Below are positions 35,120-42,710 of a stretch of 42,710 nucleotides of DNA, one piece after another. The position numbers were made by a program, and so were the translations under genes. The stretch covers positions 1 through 42,710 of the forward strand of contig JACZUI010000019.1 of NCBI GenBank assembly GCA_022573225.1, written 5' to 3'. The first letter of the stretch is position 1. Each line of letters begins with the position of its first letter. This stretch comes from Acidobacteriota bacterium. Its GTDB lineage: Bacteria > Actinomycetota > Acidimicrobiia > Spongiisociales > ZC4RG35. The notes below the pieces were generated by a model, which saw only the letters and a program-made list of their open reading frames with translations, was not told where the DNA came from and made no database searches.

Positions 35120-37084
35120 ATGGGTGAGCTGGAGGTGGCCGTGCAGGTAGCCGCTGTCGGGCGATCATCCCACGTCGGCGTCTTCGTTGGACGACGCGGG
35201 GAGCTGTCCCGCCTCAGGGCACTGCGCGATTACGGAACGCCACAGGTGCTGTTCATCCACGGGCTGGTCGGGTCTGGCAAGTCCGCCCTGATTCGGCAGT
35301 TCGCCATGCCTGCCTGGGCCGGCGACCCGATTGTCATCGCTCTGGATTGCCGAGAGGTCGAACCGACGGAGCGAGGCTTCTTGGCGGCTCTGGACGACGC
35401 AGCCGGAGGTTTCGACGACATCGACGGCGATGGTGTGGTTCTCCGGCGAATCGCTCGGCTGGGTCGCCTCGCCGAGCGGGTCGTGCTCTGTCTCGATCAC
35501 TATGAGGTCCTCCGGCTCCTCGACACGTGGCTACGGCAGGTGTTGGTGCCGTCGCTGCCCGACAACCTGTCCCTGGTGTTGGCGGGCCGCGAGGAGCCCA
35601 ATCCGGCCTGGTCGCGTCTTCCCACGGGTGACTTCGAGGCGATGCTGCTCGGGCCGTTGCGACCGGAAGACAGCGCAGAGCTCGTCACGTCGATGGGGGT
35701 AGCAGCGGAGGACGTGGTGGTGATCACTCGTTTCGCCGGTGGACACCCACTCACGCTGGTGCTCGGCGCCCTGGCGGCGAAGGAGCGACCGGCGCTCCCG
35801 ATCCGCGAGGTGGCGATGAGTCGGCTGCTCGACGAGTTCGCCCGGGCCTACCTTGACGACCTCGGCGAAGAGACCCAGAGCCTGCTGGAGGCCGCAGCCG
35901 TCGTCCGCCGGGTGAGCAGGCCTCTCCTCGCCGCGATGTTGCCCGACGTTGATCCGTGGAAGGGGTTCAGCACGCTCCGCGCTCTCCCCATCGTGGAGAT
36001 CACCGCCGACGGCCTCGCTCTCCACGAGGCGCTCCAGCAGACCATCGCCACCCAGCTGCGCGCGGCGGAACCGGCCCAACATCGCGCCCTTCGACAGCGC
36101 GCCTGGGGATATTTTCGTGAGGAACTCCGCAACGTGCCGAGGTCGGATCTGTGGCGCCACACGGCGGACATGATCTACCTCCTGGAGAACAAGGCAGTTC
36201 GCGAAGCGCACTTCCCGAGTGGCGCTCACCAGTTCGCCATCGAGCCAGCGACACCAGCGGATGCCGCCGCCATCAACGGCATCATCGATCGACACGAGCC
36301 GCCGGCGGCTGCGGAGTTGCTCCGGTCGTGGTGGTCGCGCTGTCCCGAGGCGTTCCGCGTGGCGCGCGACCGGCACGGTGCGGTTGCCGGATTCTCCATC
36401 ATAACCACGAGTGGCCGAATCGATCTTCGCAAGTTCGCCTACGACCCGGTGGTGGCAAGCTGGCTCGAGCATCTTCGTCAGAATCCGATACCTCCCAGTC
36501 AGGAGTTCTTGCTCATCCGACGCTGGCTGACCTGGGAAGCGGGCGACGGACCGTGCGAGGCGCAGGCCAGCATGTGGCTGGATCTCAAACGCACCTACAT
36601 GGAGCTTCGGCCCCATCTCCGCCGGAACTACGGCAGCACCGACCACCCGGAAATCTACGGACCGGTCATGAAGCAGCTGAACGGCGGGTTGATACCGGGG
36701 GGTGTCGTTGAGATCGACGGACGCGAGTACCACGGGTTGTACCTCGAGTTCGGTCCGTCGTCGGTGGACGGCTGGCTCACCCGCATCGCTGCCGAGGAGC
36801 TCGGTCTACCCGAGGACGACCTGCTGGACGTGCGGCAACGGCAGGTGCTGGTAGACGGCCGCCGGGTGGACCTGACACCGATGGAGTTCGAGGTGATGCA
36901 CTACCTCCGCGAGCGGAACGGCGATACCGTCGCCCGCCACGAGCTCCTCGCCGATATCTGGGGCTACGAGGCGGATGTAGGGTCCAACGTGGTCGACGCC
37001 GTGATTCACACCCTGCGCAAGAAGCTCGGCGGCAAGGCGTCGATGATCGAAACCGTCAGAGGGGTCGGCTATCGGTTGTGCTGA
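35120..37084 (+). CDS. STAND-type ATPase with acetyltransferase-like and OmpR-type DNA-binding parts
   Basis: 654 residues. Residues 20-350 are an AAA/STAND ATPase with Walker A GLVGSGKS at 48-55, Walker B around VVLCLDHYE, and an arginine-rich sensor segment (LSLVLAGREEP). Residues about 370-545 look like a GNAT fold (IEPATPADAAAINGIIDRHE, VARDRHGAVAGFSIIT). Residues 575-654 are a winged helix of the OmpR/PhoB C-terminal type: LTPMEFEVMHYLRERNG, VVDAVIHTLRKKLGG, ETVRGVGYRLC. It is probably a signal-gated transcription factor; SARP/AfsR regulators have related parts in reverse order. The start at 35120 is not certain; GGAGGGG lies about 15 bases upstream. Confidence 0.75.
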   Translation: MGELEVAVQVAAVGRSSHVGVFVGRRGELSRLRALRDYGTPQVLFIHGLVGSGKSALIRQFAMPAWAGDPIVIALDCREVEPTERGFLAALDDAAGGFDDIDGDGVVLRRIARLGRLAERVVLCLDHYEVLRLLDTWLRQVLVPSLPDNLSLVLAGREEPNPAWSRLPTGDFEAMLLGPLRPEDSAELVTSMGVAAEDVVVITRFAGGHPLTLVLGALAAKERPALPIREVAMSRLLDEFARAYLDDLGEETQSLLEAAAVVRRVSRPLLAAMLPDVDPWKGFSTLRALPIVEITADGLALHEALQQTIATQLRAAEPAQHRALRQRAWGYFREELRNVPRSDLWRHTADMIYLLENKAVREAHFPSGAHQFAIEPATPADAAAINGIIDRHEPPAAAELLRSWWSRCPEAFRVARDRHGAVAGFSIITTSGRIDLRKFAYDPVVASWLEHLRQNPIPPSQEFLLIRRWLTWEAGDGPCEAQASMWLDLKRTYMELRPHLRRNYGSTDHPEIYGPVMKQLNGGLIPGGVVEIDGREYHGLYLEFGPSSVDGWLTRIAAEELGLPEDDLLDVRQRQVLVDGRRVDLTPMEFEVMHYLRERNGDTVARHELLADIWGYEADVGSNVVDAVIHTLRKKLGGKASMIETVRGVGYRLC

Positions 37085-37763
37085 GCGCATGTGATCGCGC
37101 GTTCCCGCACCCAGTGCAGATCAATCCATTCTGGAACGAGAACGCCCGAGACGGGGAACCGATCGAGATCGGCACATATCGAGCGGGTTGGGCAGGCGAC
37201 GCCTCGGCCCCTCTTCGCAAACCTTACCGGTCTGAAACTGAGTTTCTCCCTAGAAATCAACCTGCGGACAAGCTCCAGTAAGAGACCCGAAGCCACACGC
37301 AATGTCAGTTATGGGCCGGGCAGAGACGAGGGTCGTGGTCCCCGCTGACCGGTGAGGCCGCCGGGGACACGACCCGGGGACGCTTAGGAAAGGCACCTCA
37401 ATGCCCGAATCCTTTAGTCGCGGGAGCAGGCCGTGACCACGCCTAAGCCCCCGCCGAAACTACGCCCGTAGGCGTTTGCGTCGTTGGTCAGAAGGCTGGA
37501 ATGTTTCGCGGCCTGTAGTGGCTCTTAGCCGCACACTCAGAGGTGTTGACCTGTAATCAGATCGGGAAATAGCGGACAGGTTCAGTGAGGTTGGCCGGGA
37601 GGCAACACGTTTTGTCAGCCGAGCTGAGAGGAGCTTCCTCGGGGAATCCCTGAGGAGAGTCAGGAGGGGTCAGGGGTCTTCGGGGGTCATACCCTATGGA
37701 CCGGGCCACTCGGATGTCGCATCGTGGAGACAGACAGAAGACACCACGACAAGGAGACCGTCT
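37085..37763. other. Long non-coding gap between STAND and DUF4870 genes
   Basis: About 680 bases without a credible gene in six frames. It contains a large inverted repeat at 37330-37375. Just before the DUF4870 gene there are several GTCAGG/GGGTC words (37655-37690) that may be operator-like. Nothing else recognised. Confidence 0.5.
37330..37375. repeat. Long inverted repeat, possible RNA hairpin
   Basis: GGGTCGTGGTCCCCG at 37330-37344 pairs with CGGGGACACGACCC at 37362-37375, one base bulged, loop 17 bases. It is 245 bp after the STAND gene with no U tract, so it may be a late terminator, an RNA structure or a protein-binding palindrome. Confidence 0.55.
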
Positions 37764-38141
37764 ATGACCACCGAAACACCCACCAAGACCTTTCCTGCTC
37801 CTAATGAGGCTTCCTCGAACTCTCGTAACCTGGCCATGCTGAGCCATCTTTCGGCGTTCGTTGCCTTCCTCGGCGTCCCGTCTCTGTTCGGCCCGCTAGT
37901 GGTGTGGCTCCTCAATCGGGACGACCCCTACGTCGAGGCGCAGGCCAAAGACGCGTTGAACTTCAACATCTCGTTCCTTCTCTACGGTTTGGTTGCGGCG
38001 ATCTCGATCATCCTCCTGATAGGCATCATCGCCCTGCCCGCCGTCGTTGTTACCTGGTTTGTGCTGGTGATCGTTGCGTCGGTGAAAGCGGCCAACAGTG
38101 AGGACTACCGGTATCCCTTCACTATCCAATTCGTCTCCTGA
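37764..38141 (+). CDS. DUF4870 membrane protein
   Basis: 125 residues. A polar, Thr/Pro-rich N-terminal 20 residues precede the DUF4870 pattern: RNLAMLSHLSAFVAFLGVPS, GPLVVWLLNRDDPYVEAQAK, DALNFNISFLLYGLVAAISI, then IIALPAVVVTWFVLVIVASV. Three membrane helices. Function unknown. ACAAGGAGACC upstream is a good ribosome site for ATG 37764. Confidence 0.82.
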   Translation: MTTETPTKTFPAPNEASSNSRNLAMLSHLSAFVAFLGVPSLFGPLVVWLLNRDDPYVEAQAKDALNFNISFLLYGLVAAISIILLIGIIALPAVVVTWFVLVIVASVKAANSEDYRYPFTIQFVS

Positions 38142-38197
38142 ACGACCACCCTCCTCCTCCCCTCTGAGAGAGGTGAGGCCGGCACTTATAGGCGATG

Positions 38198-38218
38198 CAT
38201 AATGCCGGTTACTGAGCG
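38198..38218 (+). repeat. Direct repeat copy B (21 bp)
   Basis: CATAATGCCGGTT followed by ACTGAGCG; see copy A at 34350. It lies in the gap after the DUF4870 gene, beside the remnant zone with the IS30 fragment. Confidence 0.4.
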
Positions 38219-38278
38219 CTCGCTGAGGATCGAATGGGCTGTTGCGCCCGAGTGATCTGTGCGGCTCTCCGCGGGCGC

Positions 38279-38581
38279 TCAAGCCGGCAGCTGGTCATGC
38301 CGCAAGCCGCGAAACTCATCTGGTGAGCGGAGTCGCAGATCTCTCGCGACGGTTTCAACGTGTTCGGATAGCATCGCGATCGCCTGAGCAGGTGAGAACG
38401 CGTGGCTCTCGAGGTCGAGCAGATCGTGTGTACATGAGCCTCCGCGGGTCTGCCCCCCAAGCTCCAGGTCGCAGAAAACGATGATGCGTGCCGTCACTTC
38501 CCAGCGGGTCAGTTCTTGATCCTCCTGCGGTCGATGGATCTCGAACCACAGATCGCCGGCGTCGTTACTAAATGCCGCCAT
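38279..38581 (-). CDS. Hypothetical protein, N-terminus probably cut by IS30 sequence
   Basis: 100 codons that read like real protein: DLWFEIHRPQEDQELTRWEV, then ARIIVFCDLELGGQTRGGSC, HDLLDLESHAFSPAQAIAML and ARDLRLRSPDEFRGLRHDQL. I do not recognise the family. The first codons (MAAF) come from the end of the IS30 fragment, so the original start is probably lost and this is what remains after an insertion or deletion. No ribosome site is seen. Confidence 0.45.
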   Translation of the reverse strand: MAAFSNDAGDLWFEIHRPQEDQELTRWEVTARIIVFCDLELGGQTRGGSCTHDLLDLESHAFSPAQAIAMLSEHVETVARDLRLRSPDEFRGLRHDQLPA

Positions 38582-38873
38582 TGGCAGCCACCTCCCGGCT
38601 TACCGTCGACCCAGCCCGACCAAGACCAGAAGCGATACACCGCAGCGACTCTCCAGCTGCCAACCCCCGAGAGATCTCCTCTCGTTCGGTCAACGACAAT
38701 CGGAGCGAAGACCACTCAGGGCCCGGCACCGGTCGGCGGAACCCCGAACCCAGCAGATGAGTCCGGATCGACGACGGCGACCTGCCCAACCTGCGGCTGA
38801 TCGACCGTTGCGACTCACCCGCCTCGAACCGATCCCAAATCTCAGACCTCTCAGCCTCTGGCAACCGTCGCAT
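38568..38873 (-). pseudogene. IS30-family transposase, N-terminal fragment
   Basis: About 100 residues carry the two helix-turn-helix parts typical of IS30 transposase N-termini: RRLPEAERSEIWDRFEAGES with SISRRLGRSPSSIRTHL, and LSLTEREEISRGLAAGESLR with IASGLGRAGSTVSREVAANG. The frame ends just after REVAANGG, where intact proteins go on for 250-300 residues to the DDE catalytic core. The left end of the element is probably near 38940 (ACCACCCCCTGAATTC). It is a dead remnant. Confidence 0.75.
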
Positions 38874-38995
38874 TCACCAACCTCCTCAACGAGCATCCAA
38901 CTCTCGTCGAAGGTGTTGCAACCACCCCCTGAATTCACAGCACTTATGGGCGGTAGCCCGACAGATGATGCCGATGTTCCCTGGCTAGATGGTGG

Positions 38996-39301
38996 TCAGG
39001 GTCGTCTCGCGCTTTTGGCGCCAGCTCCACTACCGCCTAGGAAAAACCCGGCACCTATAACGAACCCGAAGTCATACCAGCCGCCGTTGTTGTGGACCTC
39101 ATAGATGCTCACGGTGTCCGAGAACAGGGAGATGATGAAGGTAATCGGGACGATGATTCCTTGCCAGAGTCCCAACCAGAACCCGGCTACGTCGCCATCT
39201 GCCGACGGTGTGTCAACGGCCGGATTCGCTCCAGCGGCGCATGCCGACAGGACGAGCAGCAGGACAACGGCAAGCAGGACAAATCGCAGACTCTTGGACA
39301 T
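38996..39301 (-). CDS. Small putative lipoprotein with one internal membrane segment
   Basis: 101 residues. Signal peptide SLRFVLLAVVLLLVLSACAAG ends in a lipobox LSAC, so Cys20 is probably lipidated. A hydrophobic stretch, FWLGLWQGIIVPITFIISLF, and a Gly-rich part, DFGFVIGAGFFLGGSGAG, follow, ending in KSARRP. The segment SIYEVHNNGGWYDFGFVIG after the hydrophobic region is typical of small actinobacterial proteins of unknown role. ATG 39301 has a GAGGAGAAC site upstream (39308-39316). It follows the DUF4389 gene by 37 bp on the same strand and is probably in its operon. Confidence 0.7.
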   Translation of the reverse strand: MSKSLRFVLLAVVLLLVLSACAAGANPAVDTPSADGDVAGFWLGLWQGIIVPITFIISLFSDTVSIYEVHNNGGWYDFGFVIGAGFFLGGSGAGAKSARRP

Positions 39302-39338
39302 GTTGTGTTCTCCTCGGTGAAAGGTTGCTGCTTTCGGT

Positions 39339-40001
39339 TCAGTTGAGGCTGAAGGGTGGGTATCGGTCGGTGACCAGCAGGAATGCGTAGGCCTGTACTC
39401 GCAGTCCCCATCTGGCGACCCCGACCACATAATCGAACAGTGCCCGTGGGTAACGTCCGGTGAAGAGGACGGCGAACCAAGCAATGAAGATCGCCAAGAT
39501 CGCGACGACCACCAGCACGGCGAGCACGATGTAGTGGGGGATGGCCAGCAGCCATTTCACCAACGGCAGCCAACGATTGAGGTCTTGTTCGACGTCGGGG
39601 TAGTCGATCTCGAGATGCACCGACTGCTCGTCAACCGTTGAGGGATACTCATCTGTGAGCAGGGCCAGGTAGGCGCCGACCCGGGTCTCGAAACGGGTCA
39701 GTTCTCGTGCGAAGTCGAACCACCAGCGTGGATACCGCTCCCGGAACACGATCATCAGCAACGTCGCAGCAAACAGTCCGGCGACAATCCCCCCGCCGCT
39801 CTCCGTAGCCTTGGACACCACTTTGCCGGTTTCGGAGACCACAACAGTTGTCACGGTCGAGCTCGAAGTTGCCGAGAGCAACGAAGCGATGATGGCGATC
39901 GGGATGATCCAGATCAGCCGGAAGAACGTCGAGAACCGGTCAAGCCTCTCCGGGTAGTCGATGATCAGACGGGCTGGATACGATTCGAACTGGGTAACCA
40001 A
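39339..40001 (-). CDS. DUF4389 membrane protein
   Basis: 220 residues with two copies of the DUF4389 pattern. The first has [20 protein letters not shown], then [15 protein letters not shown]; the second has [20 protein letters not shown], then [29 protein letters not shown] and [13 protein letters not shown] with [16 protein letters not shown] also occur. Four membrane helices. Function unknown. TTG 40001 is chosen because AAGGAGG sits 6 bases upstream, an ideal site; the open frame runs on upstream to 40169, but that part has no family match. Confidence 0.8.
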   Translation of the reverse strand: MVTQFESYPARLIIDYPERLDRFSTFFRLIWIIPIAIIASLLSATSSSTVTTVVVSETGKVVSKATESGGGIVAGLFAATLLMIVFRERYPRWWFDFARELTRFETRVGAYLALLTDEYPSTVDEQSVHLEIDYPDVEQDLNRWLPLVKWLLAIPHYIVLAVLVVVAILAIFIAWFAVLFTGRYPRALFDYVVGVARWGLRVQAYAFLLVTDRYPPFSLN

Positions 40002-40279
40002 GGGATGCCTCCTTCGCTGTGACAACAGTGACCCGCCGGACACTACCGACCACGGTTCAGCCGCGACTGCCGACGCGAGGGGAGATCCTGTTCCACACAC
40101 AAAGGAAGCCGCAAGAATCAGCCGCCCATAACCGGCTGGGAGGGTACTTCCGACTGGTGTGGCACCCACCGGTCGGGCGGTGTTCGCCGGTTGAACTGAT
40201 ACTCCAATTCGGTCGGGTCACCACCGCCGTCCCGGTGGTTTGCCACCCCCTTTGGCCTTCATCAACGAAAGGGGCGGCC
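40002..40279 (+). other. Gap upstream of IS110 remnant
   Basis: About 280 bases without a gene. The part from about 40130 may belong to the IS110 element. CCCCTTT and AAAGGGG flank the transposase ribosome site as a 7-bp stem, and ACCACCG/CGGTGGT makes another. IS110 elements encode a bridge RNA in a non-coding end, so such structures may be its remains. This is weak evidence. Confidence 0.3.
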
Positions 40280-40902
40280 ATGAGAATCGTAGAAGTCACC
40301 GGCGGTGTCGACACTCATGCTGATGTCCATGTGGCAGCAGCCATCGACCGCAACGGCGGATTGTTAGGTATCGAATCGTTTCCCGCCGAGCAGACCGGTT
40401 ACGAGGAGCTGTTGGCCGGGCTGGTCGGCTCCGGACCGGTAGTACGGGTTGGTGTTGAGGGCACCGGATCTTGGGGTGTCGGTCTGGCCAGGTTCCTTGG
40501 TGACCACGACGTGATGGTGGTGGAGGTGGATCGTCCTAACCGTCAGAAACGACGCAGAGAAGGAAAAGTCTGATCCGACCGATGGTGTCTCCGCGGCGAG
40601 GGCTGCTCTCTCGGGGGAGGCTTCGGTAACCCCCAAAACCAGGAATGGCCTCGTGGAGCAGATTCGGGTCCCGATGGTGGCTCGCAGATCGGCACGTGAG
40701 CAACGTATCCAATCTCTCAATCAGCTGCGCCATCTGGGGTTCACCGCTCCTGAGGAGATCCGGGTCCGATAAGGACCGGTATAAGACCGGACTGGTGTCC
40801 GAAGCAGCAAACATGGGGCCTAATAAGGGTTCCGACCCGGTGACCTACCCGACCAATGTGGTGCCAGCTCAAGGGGTCATTGCTCCTCCTGACCGTAAAT
40901 GA
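40280..40902 (+). pseudogene. IS110-family transposase, frameshifted and truncated
   Basis: ATG 40280 begins an IS110 DEDD recombinase: VTGGVDTHADVHVAAAIDRN with the first catalytic Asp, GVEGTGSWGVGLARFL and VVEVDRPNRQKRRREGK. The frame stops at 40573, but the next frame carries on exactly with SDPTDGVSAARAALSG, RNGLVEQIRVPMVARRSARE and LGFTAPEEIRVR to about 40772. A third frame then gives KDRYKTGLVSEAANMGPNKG, SDPVTYPTNVV and stops at 40902. So there are two indels, and the C-terminal serine-containing domain is lost. Its end overlaps the neighbouring membrane-protein gene. Confidence 0.85.
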
Positions 40903-41281
40903 CGTTGGGCTTCGTCTTCCTATCGAAAACACCCTGCGCAGCTAGTCCGAGCATGAGTGCACTGGGGATGTAAAGCAACCCGATTCGCAGCAGGCTGATG
41001 ATGACAAAACCGAGGATGAGTGCGAAAGATATCGCCGAAGCACGAACCGCCGATTTGTCTCGAAATCGCAGCGGGATCGCGGCGATGATCGGAAGGCTGA
41101 ACACTATTAGGGTGGCCCAGCCGCGGCCGTCTCGGTTGACCCCGCTCACTTTGGGCCACGGGGTGACCGCATCGAGATCGATCTCGTCTACACCAAAGAA
41201 GACCACCCAGACTGAAAAGATCGCCGCCCAAGCGGCGGCACCAGGTACAAGGCGCAGATGGCGCTCCCTGGTCGAACGCAT
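40877..41281 (-). CDS. Hypothetical membrane protein (134 aa)
   Basis: Not recognised. Three or four hydrophobic stretches: AAAWAAIFSVWVVFFGV, WATLIVFSLPIIAAIPL, VRASAISFALILGFVIISLL, and YIPSALMLGLAAQGVF partly. The N-terminus is basic (MRSTRERHLR) and a short charged tail follows (FDRKTKPNVIYGQEEQ). The stop region overlaps the last 26 bases of the IS110 remnant on the other strand. It stands alone. Confidence 0.6.
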   Translation of the reverse strand: MRSTRERHLRLVPGAAAWAAIFSVWVVFFGVDEIDLDAVTPWPKVSGVNRDGRGWATLIVFSLPIIAAIPLRFRDKSAVRASAISFALILGFVIISLLRIGLLYIPSALMLGLAAQGVFDRKTKPNVIYGQEEQ

Positions 41282-41466
41282 TCTCGGACCCTACAATATC
41301 TGGGAAATCGGCCGCTTGTCCCGAGAAGGCAGCGCATAATCACGCCGACCGCACCCTCGCGAGCGACACCAAAACCGAGAGATATCTGGCATTCCGTTCT
41401 CGCAATCGGAGCCATGCGTCCTGCTGTGGGTAGCGGTTATGGGCAGGGACCACTGCCGGGAACGCT

Positions 41467-42710
<1,244 letters not shown>

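Noticed and set aside
37078-37348. Short open frames after the STAND gene
   Set aside because: No ribosome site, no hydrophobic or domain pattern, and they run into the palindrome; treated as non-coding.
39001-40169. DUF4389 protein starting upstream of TTG 40001
   Set aside because: No family match upstream, and an ideal AAGGAGG site lies 6 bases before TTG 40001.

Overview
The window looks like chromosomal DNA of a high-GC actinobacterium. The signs are GTG and TTG starts, many 4-bp ATGA/GTGA gene overlaps, leaderless-looking transcripts, actinobacterial-type families (DUF6069, DUF4389, RDD) and a form II CO-dehydrogenase-like cluster. The class Acidimicrobiia is a guess from gene content only.

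Layout. 1-1330 is decayed: fragments of an asparagine-synthetase-like amidotransferase, an IscA/ErpA protein, a LON-domain protein and a tRNA-like 3' end. 1369-1548 is a tiny membrane-protein gene. 1726-10736 is the amino-acid biosynthesis core. On the plus strand a Phe/Tyr-rich leader peptide precedes one gene encoding chorismate mutase, prephenate dehydratase with ACT domain, and DAHP synthase in a single chain. On the minus strand lies ilvB-ilvN-leuA-leuB-leuC-leuD, joined by 1-4 bp overlaps except at ilvN/leuA. It has a Leu/Val/Ile leader and textbook attenuator before ilvB, and a second, Leu-rich leader that overlaps the ilvN stop and precedes leuA. ilvC and ilvD follow as a divergent pair (13518-16252) after a SnoaL-like gene, a patatin and an acyltransferase.

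16311-23725 holds an RDD membrane protein with nine-residue repeats, a formate-dehydrogenase-like molybdoenzyme, a DUF6069-like protein that seems frameshifted, a FAD oxidoreductase/quinone oxidoreductase pair, aat (N-end rule transferase) and a tandem universal stress protein. 23722-28244 is a minus-strand signalling group: a UBP zinc-finger protein, a response regulator fused to a cysteine-free thioredoxin-reductase-like flavoprotein, a cNMP-binding histidine kinase, then a DUF2652 cyclase-like protein. 28312-32019 is a coxS-coxL-coxM-type molybdenum hydroxylase operon, divergent from a prpE-like acyl-CoA synthetase.

34022-42710 is accessory: a truncated tRNA-Met, an EthD protein, a STAND ATPase with acetyltransferase-like and OmpR-type DNA-binding parts, small membrane proteins, IS30 and IS110 remnants, and the C-terminal part of a secreted VWA protein that runs off the window.

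The strongest themes are three leader-peptide control regions within 9 kb, all on amino-acid biosynthesis genes and two apparently leaderless; the trifunctional aromatic enzyme; and the zinc-finger/flavoprotein/kinase signalling operon. All family calls come from reading the translations; no database search was run.
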